Below are positions 9,206-17,270 of a DNA stretch of 64,000 bases, one piece after another (within the stretch, counting starts at the first letter, position 1; each line of letters opens with the position of its first letter). The notes under the pieces are model-generated. The model made no database searches. It had not been told where the DNA came from and saw only the letters and a program-made list of their open reading frames with translations. Source of the stretch: Pseudomonas sp. MF4836. GTDB taxonomy: Bacteria; Pseudomonadota; Gammaproteobacteria; Pseudomonadales; Pseudomonadaceae. The position numbers and the translations under genes are program-made. The stretch covers positions 62,001 to 126,000 of the forward strand of contig NZ_MVOL01000005.1 in assembly GCF_002018875.1 (NCBI RefSeq). The letters are read 5' to 3'.

Positions 9206-9240
9206 AAAAAAATGCCCGTATCCTGCGATACGGGCATTTT
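9206..9240. terminator. Bidirectional rho-independent terminator
   Basis: A 14-bp perfect stem (aaaatgcccgtatc / gatacgggcatttt) with loop ctgc, flanked by A-run on the left and T-run on the right. It lies between the convergent ppnP and MOSC genes and can serve both. Confidence 0.92.
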
Positions 9241-9258
9241 GCATTTCAGGACCAGGGG

Positions 9259-10062
9259 TTATTCGAGCACTGTGACCGGCATCCCGACTTCAAGCCGACC
9301 GTTGCTGTCGTTCACCAGGTTTTGCCCGAACATTGCACCCTCTTCCTGGGCCCGATACTGCTGCAGGGTGGCCAGGGGCTCGCGGTCGGCGCTGCGCTCG
9401 CCGGTCTGCGGGTCGATGGTGGTGAGGATGCAGCGCGCGCATGGCTTGACCAGCCGAAACTCGATATCGCCGATTCGCACCCGCTTCCAGCCGTCCTCGG
9501 CATAGGCGCTGCTGCCCTCGATCACCAGGTTGGGTCGAAAACGCAGCATCTCCAGGGGGCGTCCCACACGCAGCGACAAATCTTCAAGGGACGCCTGGCC
9601 AATCAGCAGCAACGGAAAACCATCGGCAAAGGCCACCTGATCGTCGTCCTTGCCGTAACCGGCCTCGGTGGCACGGGCCCGCTCCAGCGGCACCTGCACC
9701 AGGCGCGTCGGCTTGCCGACAAAGTCGCTGACCCAGGCCGCAGCAGCCGCGCCGGCATCCGGCACGCGCAGGGTATCGCGCCAGATGGTCACCCCCCGCA
9801 GCTCGGCATCGGCGCCGGGCAAGGCGACATCAATCGCGCTATGCCCGGGGGCACTCAGGGTCAGGCCGCCGCGTTCGTTATACAGCGCCGAGAGTTGGCT
9901 CATCTGCGCCACCGCGCGCTGCGTCAGGAACCGGCCGCTGGCTTCATCCACCAGCATCCAGCGTCGATCCCCATCCAGGCCCAGTTTGTCCAGGGTGATC
10001 TGTTGCAGGGACTCGCCCTGGCCGGACTTGAGGGGGTATCGATAAAGCGCGCTGAGACGCAT
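9259..10062 (-). CDS. MOSC domain protein, YcbX type
   Basis: A 267-residue protein with the MOSC N-terminal beta-barrel domain (starts MRLSALYRYPLKS) and a MOSC domain carrying RFRPNLVIEG and KPCARCILTTID, whose Cys is the presumed molybdenum ligand. YcbX-type proteins bind a sulfurated molybdenum cofactor and reduce N-hydroxylated bases and related compounds, usually with a reductase partner. Unlike E. coli YcbX, no C-terminal 2Fe-2S ferredoxin domain is present. The gene is monocistronic and ends at the shared terminator. Confidence 0.85.
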   Translation of the reverse strand: MRLSALYRYPLKSGQGESLQQITLDKLGLDGDRRWMLVDEASGRFLTQRAVAQMSQLSALYNERGGLTLSAPGHSAIDVALPGADAELRGVTIWRDTLRVPDAGAAAAAWVSDFVGKPTRLVQVPLERARATEAGYGKDDDQVAFADGFPLLLIGQASLEDLSLRVGRPLEMLRFRPNLVIEGSSAYAEDGWKRVRIGDIEFRLVKPCARCILTTIDPQTGERSADREPLATLQQYRAQEEGAMFGQNLVNDSNGRLEVGMPVTVLE

Positions 10063-10163
10063 GGCTGCTTCCTGAGGGGCAAAAACGCCACCTTATACGA
10101 GCCACCGGATGATGCAAGAAAACCCGACACGGGCAGGCCTTGCGCCTGCCCGCAGCCGCCAGG

Positions 10164-11099
10164 TCAGGCCGGAACTTCGTCGAGCATCAGGCGCTGGCGC
10201 ACCACGTCGACCAATTTGTCCGGCTGGAACTTGGAGAGGAAGTTGTCGCAGCCGACCTTCTTCACCATCGAGTCGTTGAAGCTCCCGGACAGTGACGTGT
10301 GCAGCACTACATACAGGCCACGCAGGCGCGGGTCGTTGCGGATCTCGGTGGTCAGGCGATAACCGTCCATCTCCGGCATTTCCGCATCGGTGAAGATCAT
10401 CAGCAACTTGTCGGTCATGACCACGCCGGTATCGGCCCAGGCCTTGAGCATATTCAGGGCCTTGAGGCCGTCACTGGCGATGTGCATCTTGACCCCGAGC
10501 TGGCCCAGGGTATCGCGCAGTTGCGACAGCGCTACGTTGGAGTCATCCACCAGCAGCACTTCGCGACCACGGGCGCGCTCCAGCACCGGATCGTCGAGCT
10601 TGTCGCGGGAAACCTTGGCGTTGTAGGGCACGATCTCCGCCAGGACTTTCTCGACGTCGATGATTTCCACCAGTTGATCGTCGACTTTGCTGATGGCGGT
10701 CAGGTAATGCTGGCGGCCAGCACTGGTCGGTGGCGGCAGGATGGCTTCCCAGTTCATGTTGACGATGCGATCGACGCCGCCGACCAGGAAGGCCTGCACC
10801 GAGCGATTGTATTCAGTCACGATGATGGTGCTGTTTGGCCCCGGGATCAGCGGGCGCATGCCAATGGCCTGGGACAGGTCGATGACCGGCAAGGTCTGGC
10901 CCCGCAGGTTGACCACACCGCATACAAACGGATGGCGCTGGGGCATCAGGGTCAGCTTGGGCAGTTGCAGAACTTCCTGCACCTTGAAAACGTTGATCGC
11001 GAACAGCTGCCGCCCGGCCAGGCGGAACATGAGGATTTCCAGGCGATTCTCACCCACCAGCTGCGTACGTTGATCTACCGTGTCGAGAATGCCGGCCAT
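10164..11099 (-). CDS. cheV: Chemotaxis coupling protein CheV (CheW-receiver fusion)
   Basis: A 311-residue protein: an N-terminal CheW-like domain (about residues 10-155, with VCGVVNLRGQTLPVIDL) and a C-terminal receiver domain (VLLVDDSNVALS and phosphoacceptor in IFTDAEMPEMDGYRL). CheV links chemoreceptors to CheA and can be phosphorylated for adaptation. The start at 11099 is preferred because AGGAG lies 7 nt upstream, whereas the more upstream ATG lacks a ribosome site. It stands alone here, away from the main che operon. Confidence 0.9.
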   Translation of the reverse strand: MAGILDTVDQRTQLVGENRLEILMFRLAGRQLFAINVFKVQEVLQLPKLTLMPQRHPFVCGVVNLRGQTLPVIDLSQAIGMRPLIPGPNSTIIVTEYNRSVQAFLVGGVDRIVNMNWEAILPPPTSAGRQHYLTAISKVDDQLVEIIDVEKVLAEIVPYNAKVSRDKLDDPVLERARGREVLLVDDSNVALSQLRDTLGQLGVKMHIASDGLKALNMLKAWADTGVVMTDKLLMIFTDAEMPEMDGYRLTTEIRNDPRLRGLYVVLHTSLSGSFNDSMVKKVGCDNFLSKFQPDKLVDVVRQRLMLDEVPA

Positions 11100-11190
11100 T
11101 AATGACTCCTGGGCGTGTTCTGATGAATTCACTAAAGGGAGTTATCGGCTGATAAAGCCGGACCTTGACCCCCTTACAAAATGCCACGTA

Positions 11191-11222
11191 AAACCATTGA
11201 TGTCACATTAACATCATGGTTT
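11191..11222. promoter_or_regulatory. Imperfect inverted repeat upstream of cheV
   Basis: The arms aaaccattgatgt (11191-11203) and aacatcatggttt (11210-11222) are inverted copies apart from a one-base shift. It lies about 90 nt upstream of the cheV start within a 545-nt gap and has operator-like form. No factor can be named. Confidence 0.35.
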
Positions 11223-11294
11223 ACTGCGGTCGTCATCTCACACGAACACGACATTACTGGCGCCGACTACAAAGCGCCGGCAAAGTTCCTGCGT

Positions 11295-11311
11295 CTAGGG
11301 GAATCCCCTAG
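11295..11311. promoter_or_regulatory. Perfect 17-bp palindrome, candidate operator
   Basis: CTAGGGGAATCCCCTAG is perfectly self-complementary around its central A. It lies in the 545-nt gap between cheV (minus strand) and the Hpt-like gene (plus strand). Rest of the gap, 11312-11644: no further convincing gene or site seen. The form fits a dimeric regulator such as the LuxR/NarL class, one of which is encoded 2 kb downstream; that link is inference. Confidence 0.45.
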
Positions 11312-11644
11312 GAACAATCAGGACCAACCTGATATTCGCAGTATCCAATAGCCATTAATGTGACGCCATTCTCATTGCATGAATGGAGTCAGGCTTTTGT
11401 GTGCGACCGCAGGAACACAGCTTGGAACCCTCTCAAGCCCCACCGTCCTTGATATTCCAGCGCGCGAGCTCTTGCTTGTCAGCGGCGCTGACGGTGCCTG
11501 CCTTTGCAGATTAGGCCACTCCCTGCCTACCCTCGTCGCCCCATCAGTCGCACCGGCGCGCAGCACGTTCGGCCTCATAGGCATCCTCAAATCCCTGGCC
11601 GGCCCAACCCTTCCATTACCTGGCACCCCGTCGTGGAGATCCGC

Positions 11645-12115
11645 ATGCTGAAGGAAGGCTATGAGGGGTATCAGCCGTTGTCGGAATTCCTCGCCGAAGC
11701 CGAGAAGCTGCTGGCCAAGTCCGAAGATTGCCTGAATCACCTGCACCTGATCAGCAACGATGAAGAAGCCATCCAGTGCCTGCGCGACTCCCTGCTCAAG
11801 CTTGCGAACATCACCCACGCCAGAGATGTAGAGCCTCTCAGTGATTTTGCCCGGTGCGTCCATGAGGTACTGGACCCATCCCGAAACTCGATGGACTTGG
11901 GGCAACAGGTCCTGCTCGCACTCAAGGACTGCCTGACACTGATGGCCTGGCAACTGGAACTGGTCGACCCCACCAGCGGCCAACTGAACATGGATGACAG
12001 CGAACAAAGCCTGCTGCTCGATGCCCTTGCCACGCAGCTTGATCAGCACCCTCCCCGGCGAATTTCCTCAGGCACGCCCTACCAAACGCTCTCTATCTCC
12101 AAGCGAAACAACTGA
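11645..12115 (+). CDS. Hpt-like helical protein without a phosphorylatable histidine
   Basis: A 156-residue acidic, all-helical protein. Residues 10-85 follow the spacing of an Hpt domain (F..EAEKLLAKSEDCL, then a helix where Hpt proteins carry HTxKG, then a late helix FARCVHEVLD), but the expected His-x-x-Lys-Gly is SLLKLA here, so phosphotransfer is not expected. Start at ATG 11645 with GTGGAG upstream. Just after the stop, another frame remains open to a TAG at 12226-12228 with host-like codon use, so the protein may be shortened by a frameshift. Assignment to the Hpt fold is by eye. Confidence 0.5.
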   Translation: MLKEGYEGYQPLSEFLAEAEKLLAKSEDCLNHLHLISNDEEAIQCLRDSLLKLANITHARDVEPLSDFARCVHEVLDPSRNSMDLGQQVLLALKDCLTLMAWQLELVDPTSGQLNMDDSEQSLLLDALATQLDQHPPRRISSGTPYQTLSISKRNN

Positions 12116-12228
12116 AAACGCTGCCAGTCATTTCGACTTCGGACCTGCCCGAACAGACCGCTGAGCGTTTTGAGCGTGATGTCGCCATTGAATACTTCAT
12201 ATCCCTCAGCGACATACTCAAGTATTAG
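12043..12228 (+). other. Possible frameshifted 3' extension of the Hpt-like gene
   Basis: The frame two bases ahead of the Hpt-like gene is open from 12043 to TAG 12226-12228 and encodes, after 12110, a plausible C-terminal tail (…DLPEQTAERFERDVAIEYF…). It has no good start of its own. It may be the original end of the gene cut off by an indel, or chance. Confidence 0.3.
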
Positions 12229-12621
12229 CACCGCCAACTAAGGCCCATTATCGGGACTGCAAGTTTGGCGCTCTAACACCCAATAAAACCCTAATAAAAT
12301 CAAATAGATCTTTACTGATTACAAGCATAAGACACAAATGGAACACCCGTCCCAAACCCAATAAACCTGACTTCCCAGACATATAAGTCGTCTATTTGGA
12401 AACGCGACCAACGGTATTCGAAGTGGTATTATGCGATCCATTAGATGCATTAAATAATGGCAAATTGCCTTCATTCAGAACCTGCAAAAGGCTGGCTCGC
12501 GACTTATGGAGCGTGCTGATTTTTAACCTTGCCCTTTCAAACAGCACCGCTTTTCAAACCGGGTCCCGTCACACGTTGTGACCGGGCTCCCCGTACTGAA
12601 CATTTATTGGCTTCATATGCT
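12229..12621. other. AT-rich regulatory gap before the histidine kinase
   Basis: About 390 nt, clearly more AT-rich than its surroundings, with no supported gene. At 12568-12582 GTCACA and TGTGAC flank CGT, a dyad about 40 nt before the kinase start that could be an operator. The low GC suggests a promoter region or upstream activating sites. Confidence 0.35.
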
Positions 12622-13515
12622 ATGCACGCCAGCCTCAAGTCCTTTATCACCTGGTCGCGTCCTCATAAAAACCTGCTGTGGCTGAGCCTGTTGCTGTGCT
12701 CATGCGCAGCCGTCGCCAACCTGGTTATTTACTGCCTGGCCAGTACCCTGCCGACGGCCCTGCTGGTGTTGAATATGGCGGCGCTGGCTTGTACCTGGAT
12801 CCAGTACGGCTATACCCGCAAGTCGATCGAGTTCCAGCCCCAGGAGTTGGCCGACCGCCTGTTGGAAGTCCAGGAAAACGAACGCCATCGCCTCAGCCGC
12901 GAACTGCATGACGATATCGGGCAACTGCTGACCGCAGCCAAGCTGCAAAACGAATGGCTCAAGCGGCGCCTGCCCGAAGACCTGCACAGTCACTGCGCGG
13001 CCCTGGGCGCCACGCTGGATGAGACCCTGGCCAAGGTGCGCGACGTCTCGGCTATTCTCAACCCCCGACAACTCAACAGCCTGGGGCTGGAAGCCAGCCT
13101 GCGCGCGCACCTGCTCAAGACCCTGGAAAACACCCCGATGCACTGGAGCCTGGAATGCCAGCAGCACTTGACCGGGATCCCCGAGGAAATGGCCGTGGCA
13201 GCCTTTCGGGTTACCCAGGAAGCCGTCACCAATATCCTGCGTCATGCCCAGGCGCAAAACCTGCTGGTGCGCCTGCAGCGCCTGCCGCAGGGGTTGTCAT
13301 TGCTGATCAGCGACGATGGCCGGGGTTTTGCCCCGGCGGCCAACCCGGGTGCCCAGGGGCAACGGGGCATGGCCGGCATGTCCGAGCGCATCGCACAACT
13401 GGGCGGCACCTTGAAAATCACCAGCCAGTCCGAGCAGGGAACACAGATTGAAGCACTTTTCCCCTGGGCTCCCCGGGCACTCGAACGGGCCAGCAAGAAT
13501 AAGGTTTTACATTGA
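12622..13515 (+). CDS. NarL-type sensor histidine kinase (HisKA_3)
   Basis: A 297-residue kinase. Two hydrophobic segments at about residues 13-60 anchor it in the inner membrane with almost no periplasmic part. The HisKA_3 box RLSRELHDDIGQLLTAAK has the phospho-acceptor His at about 96; the ATPase domain shows EAVTNILRHAQA (N box) and SDDGRGF (G1). It phosphorylates the regulator encoded immediately downstream. ATG 12622 is taken as the start; an upstream TTG at 12529 is possible but adds a low-complexity lead. The stop overlaps the next start. Confidence 0.85.
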   Translation: MHASLKSFITWSRPHKNLLWLSLLLCSCAAVANLVIYCLASTLPTALLVLNMAALACTWIQYGYTRKSIEFQPQELADRLLEVQENERHRLSRELHDDIGQLLTAAKLQNEWLKRRLPEDLHSHCAALGATLDETLAKVRDVSAILNPRQLNSLGLEASLRAHLLKTLENTPMHWSLECQQHLTGIPEEMAVAAFRVTQEAVTNILRHAQAQNLLVRLQRLPQGLSLLISDDGRGFAPAANPGAQGQRGMAGMSERIAQLGGTLKITSQSEQGTQIEALFPWAPRALERASKNKVLH

Positions 13516-14171
13516 CCTGTAATTTACTTCTGGTGGATGACCACTCGCTTATCCGGGCCGGCGTGCGAGCCCTGGTCATGGACATTCCCGGCTACGCAGT
13601 GGTCGGCGAGGCCAGCGACGGCGGCCAACTGCTGGAGCTGGTTGAACAGCTCCTGCCGGATATCGTGCTGCTGGATATTTCAATGAAAGACACCGGTGGC
13701 CTCGAAGCCTTGCAGCGGCTCAAGGCGGTACGTCCGCTGAGCAAGGTGCTGATCCTGTCGATGCACACCGACCCGGCCCTGATCATGCAGGCGCTGGAAT
13801 CCGGCGCCCATGGCTACCTGCTCAAGGACACCACCGCCACCGAACTCGAGCACGCCCTCGAAGCCCTGCGCAACAACGAGCGCTACCTGAGCCCGGCCAT
13901 CGCCCACACAGTAATCAACCAGGCCCTCACCCGAGTCCAGAAGCAGCAGCCGGAACAGGCCGACACCCACAACCTGACCGCGCGCCAGCTGGAAATCCTG
14001 CGCCTGATCGTGCGCGGCAAGTCGACCCGGGAAATCGCCCAGGGCCTGGGTCTGAGCATCAAGACCGTGGAAACCCACCGCTCGCAGATCATGAAGCGCC
14101 TGCAGATCTACGACGTCGCAGGCCTGGTGCTGTTTGCCGTGCGCGAACAGATCATCAGCCTCGACGACTAG
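13512..14171 (+). CDS. LuxR/NarL-family response regulator
   Basis: A 219-residue regulator: receiver domain with the acidic pair DD at 9-10 and phosphoacceptor Asp55 (IVLLDISMK), then a LuxR-type helix-turn-helix (LTARQLEILRLIVRGKSTREIAQGLGLSIKTVETHRSQIMKRL). The start is a TTG at 13512 overlapping the TGA stop of the kinase as TTGA, which implies translational coupling. Its 3' end overlaps the convergent yegS by 4 nt. Target genes are unknown. Confidence 0.87.
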   Translation: MTCNLLLVDDHSLIRAGVRALVMDIPGYAVVGEASDGGQLLELVEQLLPDIVLLDISMKDTGGLEALQRLKAVRPLSKVLILSMHTDPALIMQALESGAHGYLLKDTTATELEHALEALRNNERYLSPAIAHTVINQALTRVQKQQPEQADTHNLTARQLEILRLIVRGKSTREIAQGLGLSIKTVETHRSQIMKRLQIYDVAGLVLFAVREQIISLDD

Positions 14172-15073
14172 TGCGCCGGGCGCTGGCCGAGCAAGGGTGA
14201 GCCCACCGGCAAATGCACGCGTAGCGCCCCAGGCCGGGCGCAGAAGCGCAGGCTGTCGCCCTTCAGCGGCTCGCCGTCGAGGTTGATGTCCAGGCCTTCG
14301 CTGACCTTGATCTCGACCCACGGCAAGCGCGCCCGGACAAACATGTTGTCCAGGCCAAAGCCCCCGGCCAACAGGTCCTTCAAGGTCCCGACCAACTCCT
14401 GCGGCGCCGGCAGGATGCTGATATCCAGCAGCCCGTCGTCGGCCAGCGCATTCGGGCACAGCACATGCCCCCCACCCGCCTGACGACCGTTGCCGATCCC
14501 CAGCGCCAGCAACTCGCCGCGCCAGTGGAAATCCGGCCCCTGCAACTCGCCGTAGGCCGCATGCAGCTCGCTGAAACGGGAGAGACCGGTAAACAGATAG
14601 GCCGCACCGCCCAGGACTTTCTTCAAATCTTCGGACGTATTGGCGGTCACCTGGCTGCCAAACCCGCCGGTGGCCATGTTCAGGAACACCTGGCCGCCGA
14701 CTTCCCCCAGATCGATCGCCTGGGGCGCGACATCAAGCAGGTCCAGCGCGGCTTCCGGCTCCAGAGGAACACCGGCCGCGCGCGCGAAATCATTGGCCGT
14801 GCCCAAAGGCAACAGAACCAGGCTGGCCTCGCCGGCATGCCCGGCCATGGCCTCGGCGATATCGCGCAAGGTGCCATCGCCGCCGCCGGCAATCAGCTGT
14901 GGATAACCTGCGGCCAGGGCTTCACTCACCAGGCGCTGGGCATCGCCCGCCTCCCAGGTCAGACGTACGGCCAGCTCCCAGCCCTGCTCACGCTTGCGTT
15001 CGACGGCGTTGCGTACTTGTTCGTTGAGGGCTTGCTTACCGTGTAAAATCAACAGCGCTTTGCGCTCGCTCAT
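14168..15073 (-). CDS. yegS: YegS-like lipid kinase
   Basis: A 301-residue diacylglycerol/lipid kinase-fold protein. The nucleotide-binding loop GGGDGT is at about residues 63-68, followed by LPLGTANDFARAAGVP, the second conserved motif of the family. E. coli YegS phosphorylates phosphatidylglycerol in vitro; the physiological substrate is unclear. It is transcribed alone and converges on the response regulator gene with a 4-nt overlap. Confidence 0.87.
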   Translation of the reverse strand: MSERKALLILHGKQALNEQVRNAVERKREQGWELAVRLTWEAGDAQRLVSEALAAGYPQLIAGGGDGTLRDIAEAMAGHAGEASLVLLPLGTANDFARAAGVPLEPEAALDLLDVAPQAIDLGEVGGQVFLNMATGGFGSQVTANTSEDLKKVLGGAAYLFTGLSRFSELHAAYGELQGPDFHWRGELLALGIGNGRQAGGGHVLCPNALADDGLLDISILPAPQELVGTLKDLLAGGFGLDNMFVRARLPWVEIKVSEGLDINLDGEPLKGDSLRFCARPGALRVHLPVGSPLLGQRPAH

Positions 15074-15330
15074 CCGTCGTCACTCCTGTCAGTCGAAGAT
15101 TGCTGCTGGATGTTGACCACCGGACGAGGAAAAAAACCCGTGGTTGGCCATTTAATTCATCACCTTCGTCGATTCCTGCGGAAAAACAGCGCACTCACTC
15201 GTACCAGGGCGGTTCGCCATTACCCAGCGTAGGTCGACAGCCCAGGTTTCGTGCGCGCATGCCGTCACAAACCATTTCGCTTTTACTCGGCGCAGCCCTG
15301 GCCGCGCACCTGACACCTGAGGCCTTCTGA

Positions 15331-16788
15331 GTGAGCACTCTCATTCCCTGCATCATCGCTGGCGGCGCCGGGACCCGGTTGTGGCCTGTTTCTCGGGAGG
15401 CCCTGCCCAAACCCTTCATGCGTCTGCCCGATGGCGAAAGCCTGCTGCAAAAAACCTTCGCTCGCGCGAGCGGGTTGGATGACGTCGGCCGGCTGCTGAC
15501 GGTAACCCGGCGGGAAGTGCTGTTTAACACCCTTGATGACTACCGCCCCCTGAACCGCCGCAAGCTGGAGCTGGACTTCATCCTCGAGCCTTTCGGCCGC
15601 AACACCGCGCCAGCAATCGCCGCCGCCGCCCTGCACGTGCGCCGCCACTACGGCGAGGACGCCCAGTTGCTGGTGCTGCCGGCCGATCACCTGATCACCG
15701 ACCTGGACGCCTTCGCCACCGCGGTAGGCCACGCTCGGACACTTGCCGAACAGGGCTGGCTGGTGACCTTCGGCCTGGTTCCTCAGCGCGCGGAAACCGG
15801 CTTCGGTTACATCGAAAAAGGCGCGGCATTGGACGATGCGAGCTTTCAGGTCGCGCGATTTGTCGAAAAACCCGACGCAATGACCGCCCAGGCCTATGTC
15901 GACAGCGGTCGCCACCTGTGGAATGGCGGCATGTTCTGCATGCGCGTCGACACCCTGCTGGAGCAATTGCGCGAGCATGCGCCCGAGGTGCTGACCAGCG
16001 TGCAAGAGTGCCTGGCGCGAAGCCACAGCCGCCAGGGCCCTGGCGAACTGCACCTGGAACTCGACGCGGACAGCTTCGCCTGCGTACCGGATATTTCCAT
16101 CGACTACGCCCTCATGGAGCGCTCGCACAAGGTGGCGGTGGTGCCCTGCCAACTGGGCTGGAGCGATATCGGCTCATGGCAGGCGGTGCGCGAACTGCGC
16201 CCGGTCGACGCCCACGGTAACCAATGCCAGGGGGAAAGCGTGTTGCTGGACGTCAGCAACTGCTACATCGACGCCCCGCGCCGCCTGGTAGGTGCGATTG
16301 GCCTGGACAACCTGATCATTATCGACACCCCGGATGCCCTGCTGATCGCCGATGGGGCACGCAGCCAGGACGTCGGGGTCATCGCCCAGGCCCTGAAGCG
16401 CCAAGGCCATGATGCCTATCGCCTGCACCGTACCGTCAGCCGCCCCTGGGGCACCTACACGGTTCTGGAAGAAGGCCCGGGGTTCAAGATCAAGCGCATC
16501 GTGGTGCAGCCCCGCGCCTCACTTTCGCTGCAACTGCACCATCACCGTAGCGAGCACTGGATAGTGGTCAGCGGCACGGCCCAGGTCACCAATGGCGACC
16601 AGGCGTTCGTGCTGAAAACCAACGAATCGACCTTTATCAAACCGGGCCGCCCGCACCGCCTGGTCAACCCGGGGGCTGACGAACTGGTGATGATCGAAGT
16701 GCAAAGCGGCGAGTACCTGGGGGAGGATGACATCGTGCGTTTCACCGATGCCTATGGACGCACCCCAGGAGAAAAAGGGCCGGCCTGA
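15331..16788 (+). CDS. Mannose-1-phosphate guanylyltransferase/mannose-6-phosphate isomerase
   Basis: A 485-residue bifunctional enzyme (AlgA/PslB/WbpW family). The N-terminal nucleotidyltransferase has the GTP loop GGAGTRLWPVSREALPKPF and the FVEKPD motif; the C-terminal cupin isomerase domain carries RPWGTYTVLEEGPGFKIKRI and LQLHHHRSEHWIVVSGTA. It would make GDP-mannose for an exopolysaccharide or LPS. The start is GTG 15331 with GAGG 8 nt upstream. No polysaccharide genes adjoin it, so which polymer it serves cannot be told. Confidence 0.9.
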   Translation: MSTLIPCIIAGGAGTRLWPVSREALPKPFMRLPDGESLLQKTFARASGLDDVGRLLTVTRREVLFNTLDDYRPLNRRKLELDFILEPFGRNTAPAIAAAALHVRRHYGEDAQLLVLPADHLITDLDAFATAVGHARTLAEQGWLVTFGLVPQRAETGFGYIEKGAALDDASFQVARFVEKPDAMTAQAYVDSGRHLWNGGMFCMRVDTLLEQLREHAPEVLTSVQECLARSHSRQGPGELHLELDADSFACVPDISIDYALMERSHKVAVVPCQLGWSDIGSWQAVRELRPVDAHGNQCQGESVLLDVSNCYIDAPRRLVGAIGLDNLIIIDTPDALLIADGARSQDVGVIAQALKRQGHDAYRLHRTVSRPWGTYTVLEEGPGFKIKRIVVQPRASLSLQLHHHRSEHWIVVSGTAQVTNGDQAFVLKTNESTFIKPGRPHRLVNPGADELVMIEVQSGEYLGEDDIVRFTDAYGRTPGEKGPA

Positions 16789-16946
16789 TCCGGTCAGCCG
16801 AATTCTCTGGGCGAGGCTCCAGCTTTCGTACGGACTCTCTTTACTTTTCTTACAACAGATTGGGAATTGCCTGAATTGACCCCATCCCGGCAATCGAAGA
16901 AGGTTCAGGTCAGGCGAACGGCGCCTGTTACAGGGACGTGAATATC

Positions 16947-17210
16947 ATGAACGACAAGCAACTTTTCGAGGGTTCGAACTCCGGCCTCAATCGCCGACCC
17001 GGCCATAACCTGTGGTTGGCACCCAAGCCTGTGCAGGTGGCTGGCGGGGTCGTGCAATCGACCGTCGAACTCAAGGCCGGCGAGGGAAAATGCCTGCGCC
17101 TGCTGAAAAGGCTCGCCTGGGCCGGCCTGGCCGTGGCCCTGCTGACGGGGCTGCTGAGCTGGGGCATCAACAGCCGCTTCGGCTTGCTGCTATTGCTCCT
17201 GCTGCGCTAG
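16947..17210 (+). CDS. Small single-pass membrane protein of unknown function
   Basis: An 87-residue protein with a polar N-terminal half (residues 1-52) and one strongly hydrophobic helix at about 55-85, ending in an unusual run of leucines (LLLLLLLR). ATG 16947 is used, with AGGGA upstream; a GTG three codons earlier is less well placed. No family recognised. It lies alone between the GDP-mannose enzyme and the convergent moeA, and a hairpin follows it. Confidence 0.55.
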   Translation: MNDKQLFEGSNSGLNRRPGHNLWLAPKPVQVAGGVVQSTVELKAGEGKCLRLLKRLAWAGLAVALLTGLLSWGINSRFGLLLLLLLR

Positions 17211-17232
17211 CCGCCAGGCCTTGCCGACACAC

Positions 17233-17255
17233 GCCCGACCATGATCCGGTCGGGC
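17233..17255. terminator. Hairpin between convergent genes
   Basis: GCCCGACC at 17233-17240 pairs with GGTCGGGC at 17248-17255. There is no long T-run, so termination is probable but not certain. It separates the small membrane protein gene from moeA. Confidence 0.5.
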
Positions 17256-17270
17256 ATGTCTGCTGCCACT

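Noticed and set aside
9166..10362. 398-codon plus-strand frame opposite the MOSC gene
   Set aside because: The minus-strand protein has MOSC motifs including the Cys-containing KPCARC; the plus-strand translation has no recognisable fold.
15100..15330. 76-codon ORF ending right before the GTG of the GDP-mannose enzyme gene
   Set aside because: No ribosome site and Arg/Ser-rich composition; most likely a chance frame in a promoter region.
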